Origin: JAZKBN01 sp040388605
Lineage (GTDB): Bacteria; Bacteroidota; Bacteroidia; Cytophagales; Flexibacteraceae
Direction: 5' to 3'
DNA: 64,000 nt
NCBI GenBank assembly: GCA_040388605.1
Contig: JAZKBN010000028.1
Coordinates: 1-64,000 of the forward strand
The notes below the pieces were generated by a model. It had not been told where the DNA came from and ran no database searches. It worked only from the letters and a program-made list of their open reading frames with translations. The stretch's first letter is position 1; the number at the start of each line of letters is the position of its first letter. Below, piece by piece: positions 25,102 through 34,596 of the stretch. The position numbers and the translations under genes were made by a program.

Positions 25102-27024
25102 TTACACCACCTTCTTCAGCCTGTCCTGCTCTTCGCCGGCTTCTTCCCATGCCTGCAAATCAAGCTTCAGCAAATTGCCTACCCTTGAAAATTCAGTATT
25201 TGCCTGGTGCAATTTATCAGGATTGCTGTAAACAGATGGTTTTGCCAATTCGCCTTCCAGTTCCGCTTTGCGTGCTTCCAGCTTAGAAATATTGGCTTCA
25301 AGCTCGGCAATACGGGTATTTACTTTTTTAAGGGCCTTTTGATTGTCGGCTTTTTCCTGGTCGGTTACAGGCCTGGGCTTTTCTTCTTTTTCTTTCTTAG
25401 CAGCGGCTGATTTACCTGTAGGTTCTTTCACCCTTTGCGATTGCCAGAATTCATACTCTTCAAAAGTACCGGGGTATTGCTTTATCTCCCGGTCTTCTAT
25501 ATACCAGATTTTATTGGCTACTTCAGATACAAAGAAACGATCGTGGCTTACAACCACAAAAGTGCCCTCATACTGTTGCAATGCCTGGATCAGGATGTTA
25601 ACGCTTACCATATCCAGGTGATTGGTAGGTTCATCAAGCAGCAGGAAGTTGGCTTGGGAAATCAGCGTTTTGGCAAGCGCCACACGACTTTTTTCTCCGC
25701 CTGAAAGCACCTTAATTTTCTTAAAAACATCGTCGCCGCTGAAAAGGAAGCAGCCGAGAATGCCGCGAAGCTCCATTTCGGTTTTTGTGCTGCCGGCTTG
25801 CTTCAGCTCTTCGAGCATGGAATTTTCCACGTTCAAAGATTCCAGCTGGTGCTGCGCGAAGAAAGCTTTAATCACATTATAGCCTTCCTGGCGTTTGCCT
25901 TCTACAACTTCTTCACCGCCTATAATACGCAGCAGCGTACTCTTGCCTTTACCGTTAGCACCAATCAGGGCAATTTTATCGCCGCGCTCTATAATGGCGT
26001 TCGAATGGGAAATTACGTTGAGCTTGCCGTAGCTTTTACTCACGTCTTCCATCTCAATAACATTGCGGCCGGGTGTTACGCTGAAGGTGAACTTAAAGTT
26101 CACGCGTGCGGTTTCGTCTACCACATCTTCAATCATATCGAGCCTTTGTAAAGATTTTACACGGCTTTGTACCTGCTTGCTTTTGCTGGCCTTGGCTTTA
26201 AATCGCTCAATAAAACGTTCGGTCTGGCGAATCTGGGCTTGTTGGTTTTCAAAAGAACCTTTTTGAATTTCCTGCCTGAGCGCTTTTTCTTCTATAAAGA
26301 AGCTGAAGTTACCGGCATAGAGGTGCATTTTCTGCTGTGCAACCTCAACAATGGTTTCTACTGTATTATCAAGGAACTGGCGGTCGTGGCTTACAACTAT
26401 AATTGCGCCTTCATAAGTTTCAAGATACTCTTCAATCCACTGTATGCTGGGCATATCCAAGTGGTTGGTAGGTTCATCAAGCATGAGCAGGCTTGGCTTT
26501 TGCAGCAGCAGCTTGGCCAGCATTACACGCATGCGCCAGCCTCCGCTGAAAGTGCGCAGGGGACGTTGCAGTGCTTCGGTATCAAAACCCAGACCTTCAA
26601 GAATGGCCTCGGCACGGCTTTGCAGTGTATAACCGTCAAGCGACTCATATTCATTTTGCAGCTTACCGAGGGTTTCCATGAGCTCATCGGTATACTCAAG
26701 CTCCATTTTATTGAGCACCTCGTGCATGAGGGTATCAACCTCAAGGGCACGTTCAAAGGCCTGCATGGCTACGTGCAGAATGCTGTCGTCGCTTTGGTAG
26801 CTGAGCAAATCCTGGTTCAGGAAGCCTATTGAGCAGTCTTTGCTCATTTCTATGGTTCCTGCGTCGGGGGTATATTCACCGGTTATCAGGCGGAGCAGGG
26901 TACTTTTACCTGTACCGTTTGCGCCAATAAGCCCTATTCTGTCTTTAGGCTTAATGTGTAAAGATGCTTCTTCGTACAGGGTTCTGCTGCCGAAGTGAAA
27001 ACTTAAGTTGTTGATGGAAATCAT
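25102..27024 (-). CDS. ABC-F family ATPase
   Basis: The 640-residue protein has two ATP-binding cassettes and no membrane segment, the ABC-F layout. Domain 1 has Walker A GANGTGKST, signature TFSGGWRMR and Walker B LLMLDEPTNHLD. Domain 2 has GANGKGKST, LSGGEKSR and LLLDEPTNHLD. The interdomain linker (about 235-320) is rich in Lys/Arg/Gln, as in the ribosome-contacting P-site tRNA interaction motif. The C-terminal 90 residues form a charged coiled coil (KALKKVNTRIAELEANISKLE), as in Uup. ABC-F proteins act on ribosomes, either in translation control or in antibiotic protection; which subfamily applies cannot be decided here. Single gene with its own -7 element and terminator. Confidence 0.93.
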   Translation of the reverse strand: MISINNLSFHFGSRTLYEEASLHIKPKDRIGLIGANGTGKSTLLRLITGEYTPDAGTIEMSKDCSIGFLNQDLLSYQSDDSILHVAMQAFERALEVDTLMHEVLNKMELEYTDELMETLGKLQNEYESLDGYTLQSRAEAILEGLGFDTEALQRPLRTFSGGWRMRVMLAKLLLQKPSLLMLDEPTNHLDMPSIQWIEEYLETYEGAIIVVSHDRQFLDNTVETIVEVAQQKMHLYAGNFSFFIEEKALRQEIQKGSFENQQAQIRQTERFIERFKAKASKSKQVQSRVKSLQRLDMIEDVVDETARVNFKFTFSVTPGRNVIEMEDVSKSYGKLNVISHSNAIIERGDKIALIGANGKGKSTLLRIIGGEEVVEGKRQEGYNVIKAFFAQHQLESLNVENSMLEELKQAGSTKTEMELRGILGCFLFSGDDVFKKIKVLSGGEKSRVALAKTLISQANFLLLDEPTNHLDMVSVNILIQALQQYEGTFVVVSHDRFFVSEVANKIWYIEDREIKQYPGTFEEYEFWQSQRVKEPTGKSAAAKKEKEEKPRPVTDQEKADNQKALKKVNTRIAELEANISKLEARKAELEGELAKPSVYSNPDKLHQANTEFSRVGNLLKLDLQAWEEAGEEQDRLKKVV

Positions 27025-27099
27025 GCTCAGGGAAAAAGATTGCAGGTGCGCAGCTTAAACTCGCCTTAACGAATATGCGCAGATACAGCTTTCGGGCTG

Positions 27100-27107
27100 C
27101 AAATTTA
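27100..27107 (-). promoter_or_regulatory. Candidate -7 element TAAATTTG for ABC-F gene
   Basis: An exact TAnnTTTG on the minus strand lies 75 nt upstream of the ATG at 27024; no TTG at -33. Confidence 0.45.
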
Positions 27108-27237
27108 CGCTTTTTTTACCGATTGACCTTAAACATGCTCCACTGAGCATGCCTTGTAAAAACCGTAATACCGATAATAATATGCTTTTAAGATTGGAAA
27201 GCACTCTGAAAACAGCCCCGTAAGTGCTGCATACGAT

Positions 27238-27675
27238 TTAATTTTGGGCTGCATTGGCAGCACAGCGGTCGCAAATGCCTTGTATTATGTAATTAGCCTC
27301 CAGGAAAATAAAGCCGGCCGGCAGCACAACACTGGGAATAACCAAGCCTTCAAGGCATTGGGTTTGCCCGCATTGCCCGCACTTAAAATGTATATGATTA
27401 TGCCTGTGGTTTTCAGGGCCGCAGCTGCCGTGGTGGCAAAGGGCGTACCTGATATTATCCTGCTCATCAGGTATGGTATGTAAAATGCCTTTGTCGGCGA
27501 AGGTGCGCAGGGTGCGGTAAACGGTTACCCGGTCGGCATCTGCACCCAAGCCGGCTTCAATATCAGCATGGCTGAGGGCTCTTTCTTCGTGCAGGAATAA
27601 ATCAAGTATGCGCTCACGGGCCTCGGTGAGCCTGAGGTCGTGGTTCTTTAAAATATGCCGGCTCTCGGTGTGCAT
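27238..27675 (-). CDS. Fur-family metal-responsive transcriptional regulator
   Basis: The 145-residue protein has the Fur layout. The N-terminal winged helix contains RLTEARERILDLFLHEERALSHADIEAGL and the recognition segment DRVTVYRTLRTFADKGILH. The C-terminal dimerisation domain has a His/Cys-rich region (HHGSCGPENHRHNHIHFKC) and two CxxC pairs (CGQC about residue 99, CDRC about 136) that would hold the structural zinc. It could be Fur, Zur or PerR; the dense His cluster would suit zinc or iron sensing, but this is a guess. It follows hemB on the same strand by 64 bp and may be co-transcribed, linking metal sensing to haem synthesis. Confidence 0.9.
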   Translation of the reverse strand: MHTESRHILKNHDLRLTEARERILDLFLHEERALSHADIEAGLGADADRVTVYRTLRTFADKGILHTIPDEQDNIRYALCHHGSCGPENHRHNHIHFKCGQCGQTQCLEGLVIPSVVLPAGFIFLEANYIIQGICDRCAANAAQN

Positions 27676-27739
27676 GGCTGCGGTTATTTAATCAGCATTA
27701 CAGGCTGTTATGTAAAATTAAGCTAATCAGGCCAATTTC

Positions 27740-28726
27740 TCAGCCTTCTTTAAGCATACGCGCCATATCAGCCGCGAAATAGGTAAGAATAATATCGGCC
27801 CCGGCGCGCTTCATGGCGGTAAGAATTTCGGCCATAGCACGTTTTTCATCGAGCCAGCCCATGCGGGCAGCAGCTTTTACCATGGCATACTCACCGCTTA
27901 CGTTGTATGCGGCAATGGGTATGTTGAAATTATCTTTCAGGGTTTTAATTACGTCAAGGTAAAGCATGGCCGGCTTTACCATCAGGAAATCGGCTCCTTC
28001 ATTATAATCAAGCTCGGCCTCTACAAGGGCCTCGCGCACATTGGAGGGGTTCATTTGGTAAGTCTTCTTGTCGCCGAACTTCGGGGCAGAATCAAGGGCA
28101 TCGCGGAAGGGACCGTAGAATGCGCCGGCATATTTAGCTGTGTAGGCCATTATGCTTACATCGGTAAAGCCTGCTTCATCCAAAGCGGTGCGTATATAGC
28201 CTATGCGGCCGTCCATCATATCGCTGGGGCCAATAATATCAGCGCCGGCGCGGGCCTGGGCCACAGCCATATCGGCCAGTATGGGCAGGGTTTCATCGTT
28301 CAGTATGCGGCCGTTTTCAACATAGCCGTCGTGCCCGTCGGAACTGTAGGGGTCCATGGCCACATCTGTCATAACAGCAACATCGGGGAAATTGGCTTTT
28401 ATGGCGGTTATGGCTTTCAGGTAAACGCCTTCCGGGTTCAGGCTTTCGGTGGCGCGGGCATCTTTGAGGCTGTCGTGAATATTAGGGAAAAGCGCGAAGG
28501 CTTTAACACCCAATGATCGGGCATGATCTATTTCTTCCAGCAGATGCTCCTGCGAAAGCCTGAACATGCCGGGCATTGATTTTATTTCAGATTTAATGCC
28601 CTCGCCGCCAATTACGAACAGGGGGTAAAGCAAATCTGTGGCAAGCAGGCGGGTTTCTTCTACCATGGCGCGCACTGCGGCGGTGGTACGCAAGCGTCGC
28701 GGACGGCGGGGAAGGTTAATTTGCAT
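27740..28726 (-). CDS. hemB: Porphobilinogen synthase (delta-aminolevulinic acid dehydratase)
   Basis: The 328-residue cytoplasmic enzyme joins two 5-aminolevulinates to porphobilinogen in haem synthesis. The two active-site lysines are Lys198 in YTAKYAGAFYGP and Lys251 in FLMVKPAMLYLD, the latter forming the Schiff base. The metal-binding region reads TDVAMDPYSSDGHDG (residues 120-134), with Asp121, Asp125 and Asp133 where zinc-type enzymes have Cys residues, so this is the non-zinc, magnesium-type class. The length is normal. The gene lies upstream of a Fur-family regulator on the same strand, which may reflect metal-linked control. Confidence 0.96.
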   Translation of the reverse strand: MQINLPRRPRRLRTTAAVRAMVEETRLLATDLLYPLFVIGGEGIKSEIKSMPGMFRLSQEHLLEEIDHARSLGVKAFALFPNIHDSLKDARATESLNPEGVYLKAITAIKANFPDVAVMTDVAMDPYSSDGHDGYVENGRILNDETLPILADMAVAQARAGADIIGPSDMMDGRIGYIRTALDEAGFTDVSIMAYTAKYAGAFYGPFRDALDSAPKFGDKKTYQMNPSNVREALVEAELDYNEGADFLMVKPAMLYLDVIKTLKDNFNIPIAAYNVSGEYAMVKAAARMGWLDEKRAMAEILTAMKRAGADIILTYFAADMARMLKEG

Positions 28727-28878
28727 GGTAATAATCTACATTTTCGGCAGGCTTTCGCCCGTGCCCGTAATTATTTAAACACCTGATTATCTAAAATGTT
28801 CAGCCGACTGCCGTAAAACAGGGCCGGTTTATAGAATTAATCTGAATTATACACTAAATGGTGCACAAAGATACAGCC

Positions 28879-28911
28879 TTGCGGCCCGAAACTAAAAACG
28901 CGGTATATTTG
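28879..28911 (+). promoter_or_regulatory. Promoter for ferredoxin gene
   Basis: TTG at 28879-28881, 22 nt, then TATATTTG at 28904-28911 match the Bacteroidota promoter consensus; the leader would be about 48 nt before the ATG at 28966. Confidence 0.7.
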
Positions 28912-28965
28912 TTGTTCTTTACAGGGTAGGTGTACCCTTAACGTTCCGGATAATCTAATTGTATT

Positions 28966-29313
28966 ATGGCTATTATAATCACTGAAGAATGTATTAACTG
29001 CGGGGCCTGCGAGCCTGAATGCCCCAACACTGCCATTTATGAAGGCGGAGCCCAATGGACTTATGCAGGAGGCACAACCCTGAAAGAAGTGGAGGTTGAA
29101 GAAGGTGTTTTTGAAGATGCCAAAACAAAGCAAGCTCCGGTTTCTGACGAGTTTTATTACATAGTACCCAACAAGTGTACAGAATGTACCGGCTTCCACG
29201 AGGAACCCCAATGCGCTGCCGTTTGCCCCGTAGACTGCTGTGTCGACGATCCGGATGTACGCGAAAGCATAGAGGAATTGCAGGCCAAAAAAGAATGGCT
29301 GCACGAGGCTTAA
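28966..29313 (+). CDS. 2[4Fe-4S] ferredoxin, Alvin type
   Basis: The 115-residue protein carries two cluster motifs. The first is C-x2-C-x2-C-x3-CP at Cys9, 12, 15, 19 (CINCGACEPECP). The second is C-x2-C-x8-C-x3-CP at Cys71, 74, 83, 87. The eight-residue gap in the second motif, the roughly 50 residues between motifs and the C-terminal helix (SIEELQAKKEWLHEA) are typical of the Allochromatium vinosum ferredoxin group, low-potential electron carriers. Two additional Cys (91, 92) follow the second cluster. It stands alone between its own promoter and terminator, so the redox partner cannot be inferred from context. Confidence 0.93.
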   Translation: MAIIITEECINCGACEPECPNTAIYEGGAQWTYAGGTTLKEVEVEEGVFEDAKTKQAPVSDEFYYIVPNKCTECTGFHEEPQCAAVCPVDCCVDDPDVRESIEELQAKKEWLHEA

Positions 29314-29371
29314 TATTTTAAGCAGATATTATAAAACCAACCTGCACCTTTAAGGTTCAGTGTAAATAAAT

Positions 29372-29420
29372 CAAAAGAGGACCAAAACGGGATAATCCCT
29401 GTTTGGTCCTCTTTTGTTTT
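29372..29420. terminator. Strong terminator between ferredoxin and porT
   Basis: A long stem (CAAAAGAGGACCAAA pairing with TTTGGTCCTCTTTTG, then a small internal mismatch and GGGA/TCCC) with a short AT loop is followed by TTTT on the plus strand. It sits between two convergent genes and can serve both. Confidence 0.9.
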
Positions 29421-29474
29421 TATGCAGCTTAGTTCAGCAGGCCAATGCCGGCCGCAAGGCTGACTCTTTTACCC

Positions 29475-30296
29475 CTACTCGAAATTCAAATACAGCGTAA
29501 CCGTACGTGTGTAGAAATTTCGGATGTTATTGGCATAAGCATTATCATCAGGGTATTTCATGCCGTTAATGCCATAGCTGAACCTTATTTCAGGCGACAG
29601 CTTGAAAAGCGGGTAATAGAAATCGAAGCCGAAGCCATACTCAAGCGTAAGATCGCTGCTGTTCACGCGCAGGTAGCTGTTACCTATTTCATCACGCTTT
29701 GCACCCACTTCAACCGACGGCTTTATGCCGCCAATCATATACATGCGCGTATTGTGCCTGCGCTGCGATTTGTATTTGATAAGAAAGGGCAGCTCGAGAA
29801 AAGCGTAAGTGCTTTGGTTCAATTGGTTATCTACACTGTCAGGAATGCCTTGGTAGGTGAATTCAACATACCGGCTGTAAAATGCAACAGTAGGCAGAAT
29901 ACGCAGATCAAGCACTTCATGCAGGCGGGCGTTCAATATAAAGCCTGTTGTAAAGCCCGGCCCCCCAATAGGGTTAATAGATTGAAAAGCAGGCTTACCC
30001 GGCGGGCCCTGGCCGCCCTGCACAAATAATGCGCTGTGCTTCAGGCTGAAAGAGCTGTAGTTCAATGCCAGGAAAAAACCATAGTGAATGGGCCTGTTGT
30101 CGAAATCGGGCAGGTTGAAACCACGGCCTTTCAGGTGCTTGGCACGAGAGCGTGAGCCTTGGTTAACACTCTGGTTCAATGGGTTGCCCTGGGCCTTTGC
30201 TTCCTGTGTAAGCAGGCAAAGTCCAAAAATGCAAACCAACATGGCCGACTTCCACAAACCGGCGGTTTTAATTACTTGATGCCACAGTGCAGGCAT
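29475..30296 (-). CDS. porT: PorT family outer-membrane beta-barrel protein (T9SS component)
   Basis: From the ATG at 30296 the protein has 273 residues, with a signal peptide ending near TQEAKAQ. The remainder is beta-rich with alternating patterns and an aromatic C-terminus (FYTRTVTLYLNFE), an 8-stranded barrel of the PorT/OmpA-like type. Phrases such as HYGFFLALNYSSF, TGFILNARL, LRILPTVAFYSR and LELPFLIKYKSQR are usual in Bacteroidota PorT. PorT is required for T9SS export. The gene begins 4 nt after ubiE ends and is clearly in the same transcript; the ubiE-porT pairing supports the assignment. The frame extends to an ATG at 30320 inside ubiE, which I consider less likely. Confidence 0.8.
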   Translation of the reverse strand: MPALWHQVIKTAGLWKSAMLVCIFGLCLLTQEAKAQGNPLNQSVNQGSRSRAKHLKGRGFNLPDFDNRPIHYGFFLALNYSSFSLKHSALFVQGGQGPPGKPAFQSINPIGGPGFTTGFILNARLHEVLDLRILPTVAFYSRYVEFTYQGIPDSVDNQLNQSTYAFLELPFLIKYKSQRRHNTRMYMIGGIKPSVEVGAKRDEIGNSYLRVNSSDLTLEYGFGFDFYYPLFKLSPEIRFSYGINGMKYPDDNAYANNIRNFYTRTVTLYLNFE

Positions 30297-30300
30297 GTTT

Positions 30301-31050
30301 TCAGGAAATGTTTTCAGCAATACCGGAAGGCTTTACGCCCGTGTAAATAGTTACTATCCCGAAAGTGAGCGGAGTACATGTTGTAGCTTCGAAACCGGAA
30401 GCTTTCATAACTGCCAGGAAATTTTGTCCGTCAGGAAATGCGCGAACCGATTCAGGAAGATACTCGTAAGCTGCCGTATCATGAGATACCGCACGGCCAA
30501 TTACCGGCAATATATACCGGGAATAGAAATTGTAAAACTGTTTTACCGGGAAATGTTGCGGTTTGCTGAATTCAAGCACAACCGCCATACCCCCCGGCCT
30601 TAAAACGCGGCCAATATCAGTGAGCCCTTTTTGCAGGTTTTCGAAATTGCGTACACCGAATGAAACGGTAACTGCATCAAAGAAATTGTCTGTAAAAGGA
30701 AGTTTCTCGCTGTCGCCTTTGCGAAGCTCTATTTTATCTTCGAGGTGGCGCTCACGAATTTTGCGGCGACCAAGCTCAAGCATGCCTTCAGATATATCTA
30801 CCCCGATAACTTTATCAGGGTTCAGCTTCAGGGCTTCAATAGCCACATCACCGGTGCCTGTTGCCACATCAAGTATAAGCTTGGGGCTCAGCTTGCGGAG
30901 GCGTGAAATAGCGCGTTTGCGCCACCACTGATCAATACCAAAGCTCAGCAAACGGTTCAGCAAATCGTAACGCGGGCTTATACGGTCGAACATGTCGGCC
31001 ACCTGGTCTTTTTTGCTTTCGCTGCTGTGCTTATACGGAACTACGGTCAT
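30301..31050 (-). CDS. ubiE: Demethylmenaquinone methyltransferase
   Basis: The 249-residue SAM-dependent methyltransferase performs the last methylation of menaquinone synthesis. Family marks are MFDRISPRYDLLNRLLSFGIDQWWR (residues about 19-43), motif I LDVATGTGDVAIEAL, VIGVDISEGML, GDSEKLPFTDNFFDAVTVSFGVRNF, and RPGGMAVVLEFSKP. The length is standard when started at 31050; the frame continues 20 codons upstream, but those residues are not family-like. It lies 87 bp downstream of ileS on the same strand and 4 nt before porT. Confidence 0.96.
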   Translation of the reverse strand: MTVVPYKHSSESKKDQVADMFDRISPRYDLLNRLLSFGIDQWWRKRAISRLRKLSPKLILDVATGTGDVAIEALKLNPDKVIGVDISEGMLELGRRKIRERHLEDKIELRKGDSEKLPFTDNFFDAVTVSFGVRNFENLQKGLTDIGRVLRPGGMAVVLEFSKPQHFPVKQFYNFYSRYILPVIGRAVSHDTAAYEYLPESVRAFPDGQNFLAVMKASGFEATTCTPLTFGIVTIYTGVKPSGIAENIS

Positions 31051-31137
31051 GCAGTGTTTTGTGTTTTTGCTGATTCGGGGAATTAATAGCAATTTCCCCT
31101 TCGGCGGCAATATACCACCTCTTTACTTAACAGTAAC

Positions 31138-34100
31138 TCAGGCGGTTTGTTCTTCTATTCGCAATTGCAACGTAACATCGTCAAGCTCAACGCTTACAGA
31201 TGAGGGTACCAAATCTGCAAAGCTGAGGTCAAGCGCCTGTGTTTCCCGGCAAATATACTCGCTGTTGGCAGTAAGGGCAGCTTCTATAAGGCCATCAGGC
31301 GTTTTTTGAACGGCAATTTTTATTTTAGCCAAAACATGCAGGCCCATATCCTTACGCAGGTTTTGCAGGCGGTTTACCACATCACGGGCAAGGCCCTCAG
31401 CGCGGAGCTCATCGTTTACGCTCAAGTCAAGCGCTACGGTGAGGTTATCGTCAACGGCAACTATCCAACCGGGAATATCTTCTGAAAGTATTTCAGTATC
31501 CTCGGGTGTAATGGTGGCTGCCTGCCCGCTTATATCAAAGGTAAATGAACCGTTTTGTTCAAGGTTCTTTATTTCCTCCTGTGTCATGGCCGCTATGCGA
31601 TCTGCAACCGGCTTTAACTGTGCACCGAATGCCTTACCTAATCTTTTAAAATTAGGCTTGGCACGTTTCACAATAAGGCCCGAAGTATCGTCTATATACT
31701 GCATTTCGCGAATGTTTACTTCGCTCAGGATCAGCTCTTCAACAGCTTCAAGATTGCGGCGCTCCTCGGGGCCGGATACCGGAACCAACATGCGTGACAA
31801 GGGCTGACGCACTTTCAGCGAGTGTTTCTTACGTACTGCATGCACCAAAGAGCTTATGCGCTGCGCCGTTGCCATGCGGTCTTCAAGCTGCAAATCAACC
31901 AGCTCATAATCAGGCATCGGGAACTCAGCCAAATGAACCGATTGGAAAGTATGCAGCCCGCTTACATTGTTTAAATCAAGATACAGGCGTTCGGCAAAGA
32001 AAGGCGCAATGGGTGAAGCCAAACGTGCAACGGTTTCAAGGCAGGTGTACAGCGTTTGAAACGCGCTTATTTTATCTTCATTGTACTCACCCTTCCAGAA
32101 ACGTTTGCGGTTCAGGCGAACGTACCAGTTGCTGAGATCGTCGCATACAAAATCCTGTATGGCGCGTGCAGCTTTGGTAGGCTCGTATTCAGCAAAAGAA
32201 TCGTCGGTAACCTTGCATAGGCTGTTGAGCCTGCTTATTACCCAGCGGTCGCTTTCGGCCCTTGCGCTGAGCGGTATTTCCTTCTCAGCAAATTTGAAGC
32301 CATCGAGGTTGNNNNNNNNNNCATAGAGCGCAAAGAACGCATAAGTGTTCTGCAAAGTGCCGAAAAACTTACGTTGCACTTCGGCCACACCATCGGTATT
32401 AAACTTCAGGTTCTCCCAGGGCGGTGCATTGGCAATCATGTACCAGCGCGTAGCATCGGGTCCGTAGGTTTTAATGGTTTGGAAAGGGTCTACGGCATTG
32501 CCGAGCCTTTTGCTCATTTTCTGGCCGTCTTTGGCGAGCACAAGGCCGTTGGCAATTACGTTCCTGAATGCCACTTCATCATAAAGCATTACGGCAAGGG
32601 CATGCAGGGTAAAGAACCATCCGCGGGTTTGATCCACACCTTCGGCAATAAAATCTGCCGGGAAATTTTCGCTGAACAGGTGGTTGTTCTCGAAAGGAAA
32701 GTGCCATTGGGCATAAGGCATGGCCCCGCTGTCGAACCAAACATCTACCAGGTCGGTTTCGCGGGTCATTATTTCTTTTGCATCCGGGCTCAGCAGGAAT
32801 ATATCATCCACATAAGGGCGGTGTAAATCTGCCTTGCCGAATTTTATGCTTTCAAGAAAGGTTATGTTGCCTTCCGTTTGCGCCGGGCTCAGCAGGCCGC
32901 TTTTTAAGGCCACATCAGCGCCGGAAGCAAGTTCTTCTATGCTGCCTATGCAAAGCTCCTGCTTACCGTCCTTGGTTCTCCAGATAGGCAAAGGCGTTCC
33001 CCAGTAGCGGCTGCGACTCAGGTTCCAGTCCACAAGGTTCTCAAGCCAGTTCCCGAAACGGCCGGTACCGGTAGATGCCGGTTTCCAGTTGATACGTTTA
33101 TTAAGCTCAACAAGGCGCTCCTTACAGGCAGTGGTGCGAATAAACCAACTGTCCATAGGGTAATAAAGAACAGGCTTATCTGTACGCCAGCAATGCGGGT
33201 AGCTGTGCTCGTATTTTTCTACTTTAAAAGCCTTGTTCTGCTCTTTCAGCATGATGCTGATAAGCACATCGGTGCTTTTGTAATCAGCTGCGTTTTCGTC
33301 GGCGTTATTGTAGTTTTTAACATACATGCCGGCAAAATCAGTAACCTGTGCCACAAGTCGGCCTTTTTTATCCACAAGGGGGGCCGGGTTACCGTCTTCG
33401 CCCTTTACCATGATAGGCGGAATACCTGCCTGCTGCGCTGCCCTGAAGTCGTCGGAGCCGAAGGTAGGGCTTATATGAACTATGCCTGTACCGTCTTCTG
33501 TGCTTACAAAATCGCCGGGTATAACACGGAATGCGGGGGAATCGGGCTGCACATAAGGCATCAGCTGCTCATAACGTATGCCCAGCAATTCAGCACCTGT
33601 ATAGGTGCCCAGGAGCTCGAAAGGAATCAGTTTGTCGCCGGGGGTATAATCGGCAAAACCGGCTTCTTTTTGCTTTTCGGTGAAATATTTGCCCACCAAA
33701 TCTGAGGCAAGTATTACGCTTTGGCGCAGGTAAGTATAGGGGTTATAGGTACGAACCTTTACGTATTTTATGTTTTTACCTACTGCAAGGGCTGCGTTTG
33801 CAGGCAGTGTCCAGGGCGTGGTTGTCCAGGCGAGGAAGTAAATATCCTCGTTGCCGCTGTCGTAAAGCTTTTCGCTTACAGATTCGCGGATAACCTTGAA
33901 TTGTGCCACCACGCTGGTGTCGCGCACCATCTTATAGCAGCCGGGCTGGTTAAGCTCATGCGAGCTCAGGCCGGTGCCTGCGGCGGGGCTGTAAGGCTGT
34001 ATAGTATAGCCTTTATAAAGCAGGTCTTTATCATAAAGCTTTTTGAGCAGGTGCCAGCAGCTTTCAATGTAGGGAGCCTCGTATGTTACGTAAGGTTTTT

Positions 34101-34533
34101 CAAGGTCTACCCAGTAGCCCATTTTCTCGGTCAGGTCGTTCCACTGGTCGGTGAACTTCATAACCGCCTCGCGGCATTTGGCATTGTAATCCTGTACCGA
34201 AATAAGCTTGCCAATATCGTCTTTGGTAATGCCTAATTCTTTTTCAACCTGCAGCTCTACAGGCAGGCCATGGGTATCCCAGCCGCCTTTGCGCAGTACC
34301 TTAAAGCCCTTTAATGTTTTATACCTGCAGAAAATATCTTTAACCGCACGCGCCATTACGTGGTGCACGCCGGGAATACCGTTCGCACTCGGCGGACCTT
34401 CGTAAAACGTAAAAGCAGGATGGCCCTCACGGGTTTCTATGCTCTTTTCAAAAATTCGGTTTTCTTTCCAAAAAGCCAGTATTTCTTCGCTCAGGGCGGA
34501 ATAATCGGGGTTCTTGTATTCAGGATATGGCAT
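31138..34533 (-). CDS. ileS: Isoleucyl-tRNA synthetase (contains assembly gap)
   Basis: About 1131 residues from the ATG at 34533; the frame opens at 34599, but that start overlaps the -7 element, and MPYPEYKNPDYSAL matches the family. The class Ia signatures are the HIGH-type PPSANGIPGVHHVMA near the N-terminus and KMSKR in DGQKMSKRLGN. The CP1 editing domain (TTTPWTLPANAALAVG) and the anticodon-binding C-terminal domain are present. Ten N at 32312-32321 interrupt the codons after FFALY; the usual family text there is FALYAN-DG, so only about one base is probably missing and the true protein would be three residues shorter. It charges tRNA-Ile in the cytoplasm. Confidence 0.96.
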   Translation of the reverse strand: MPYPEYKNPDYSALSEEILAFWKENRIFEKSIETREGHPAFTFYEGPPSANGIPGVHHVMARAVKDIFCRYKTLKGFKVLRKGGWDTHGLPVELQVEKELGITKDDIGKLISVQDYNAKCREAVMKFTDQWNDLTEKMGYWVDLEKPYVTYEAPYIESCWHLLKKLYDKDLLYKGYTIQPYSPAAGTGLSSHELNQPGCYKMVRDTSVVAQFKVIRESVSEKLYDSGNEDIYFLAWTTTPWTLPANAALAVGKNIKYVKVRTYNPYTYLRQSVILASDLVGKYFTEKQKEAGFADYTPGDKLIPFELLGTYTGAELLGIRYEQLMPYVQPDSPAFRVIPGDFVSTEDGTGIVHISPTFGSDDFRAAQQAGIPPIMVKGEDGNPAPLVDKKGRLVAQVTDFAGMYVKNYNNADENAADYKSTDVLISIMLKEQNKAFKVEKYEHSYPHCWRTDKPVLYYPMDSWFIRTTACKERLVELNKRINWKPASTGTGRFGNWLENLVDWNLSRSRYWGTPLPIWRTKDGKQELCIGSIEELASGADVALKSGLLSPAQTEGNITFLESIKFGKADLHRPYVDDIFLLSPDAKEIMTRETDLVDVWFDSGAMPYAQWHFPFENNHLFSENFPADFIAEGVDQTRGWFFTLHALAVMLYDEVAFRNVIANGLVLAKDGQKMSKRLGNAVDPFQTIKTYGPDATRWYMIANAPPWENLKFNTDGVAEVQRKFFGTLQNTYAFFALYXXXXNLDGFKFAEKEIPLSARAESDRWVISRLNSLCKVTDDSFAEYEPTKAARAIQDFVCDDLSNWYVRLNRKRFWKGEYNEDKISAFQTLYTCLETVARLASPIAPFFAERLYLDLNNVSGLHTFQSVHLAEFPMPDYELVDLQLEDRMATAQRISSLVHAVRKKHSLKVRQPLSRMLVPVSGPEERRNLEAVEELILSEVNIREMQYIDDTSGLIVKRAKPNFKRLGKAFGAQLKPVADRIAAMTQEEIKNLEQNGSFTFDISGQAATITPEDTEILSEDIPGWIVAVDDNLTVALDLSVNDELRAEGLARDVVNRLQNLRKDMGLHVLAKIKIAVQKTPDGLIEAALTANSEYICRETQALDLSFADLVPSSVSVELDDVTLQLRIEEQTA
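32312..32321. other. Assembly gap (10 N) inside ileS
   Basis: A ten-N run follows TAT-G and precedes C-AAC on the coding strand. Inserting a single base would restore Tyr-Ala-Asn, so the ten N are a fixed-length placeholder. Confidence 0.95.
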
Positions 34534-34596
34534 CGATAAAATAGCTTTCTGCAGCAGTATGCCCGGCAGGTGAAAAGGATATGCCGGAATAAAGGG

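Noticed and set aside
24926..25231. 101-codon plus-strand frame over the ABC-F 3' end
   Set aside because: It overlaps the terminator and the coding end of the ABC-F gene on the other strand; a shadow frame.
28837..29304. 155-codon minus-strand frame opposite the ferredoxin
   Set aside because: It is the antisense of a clear ferredoxin with eight cluster cysteines; composition reflects the sense gene.
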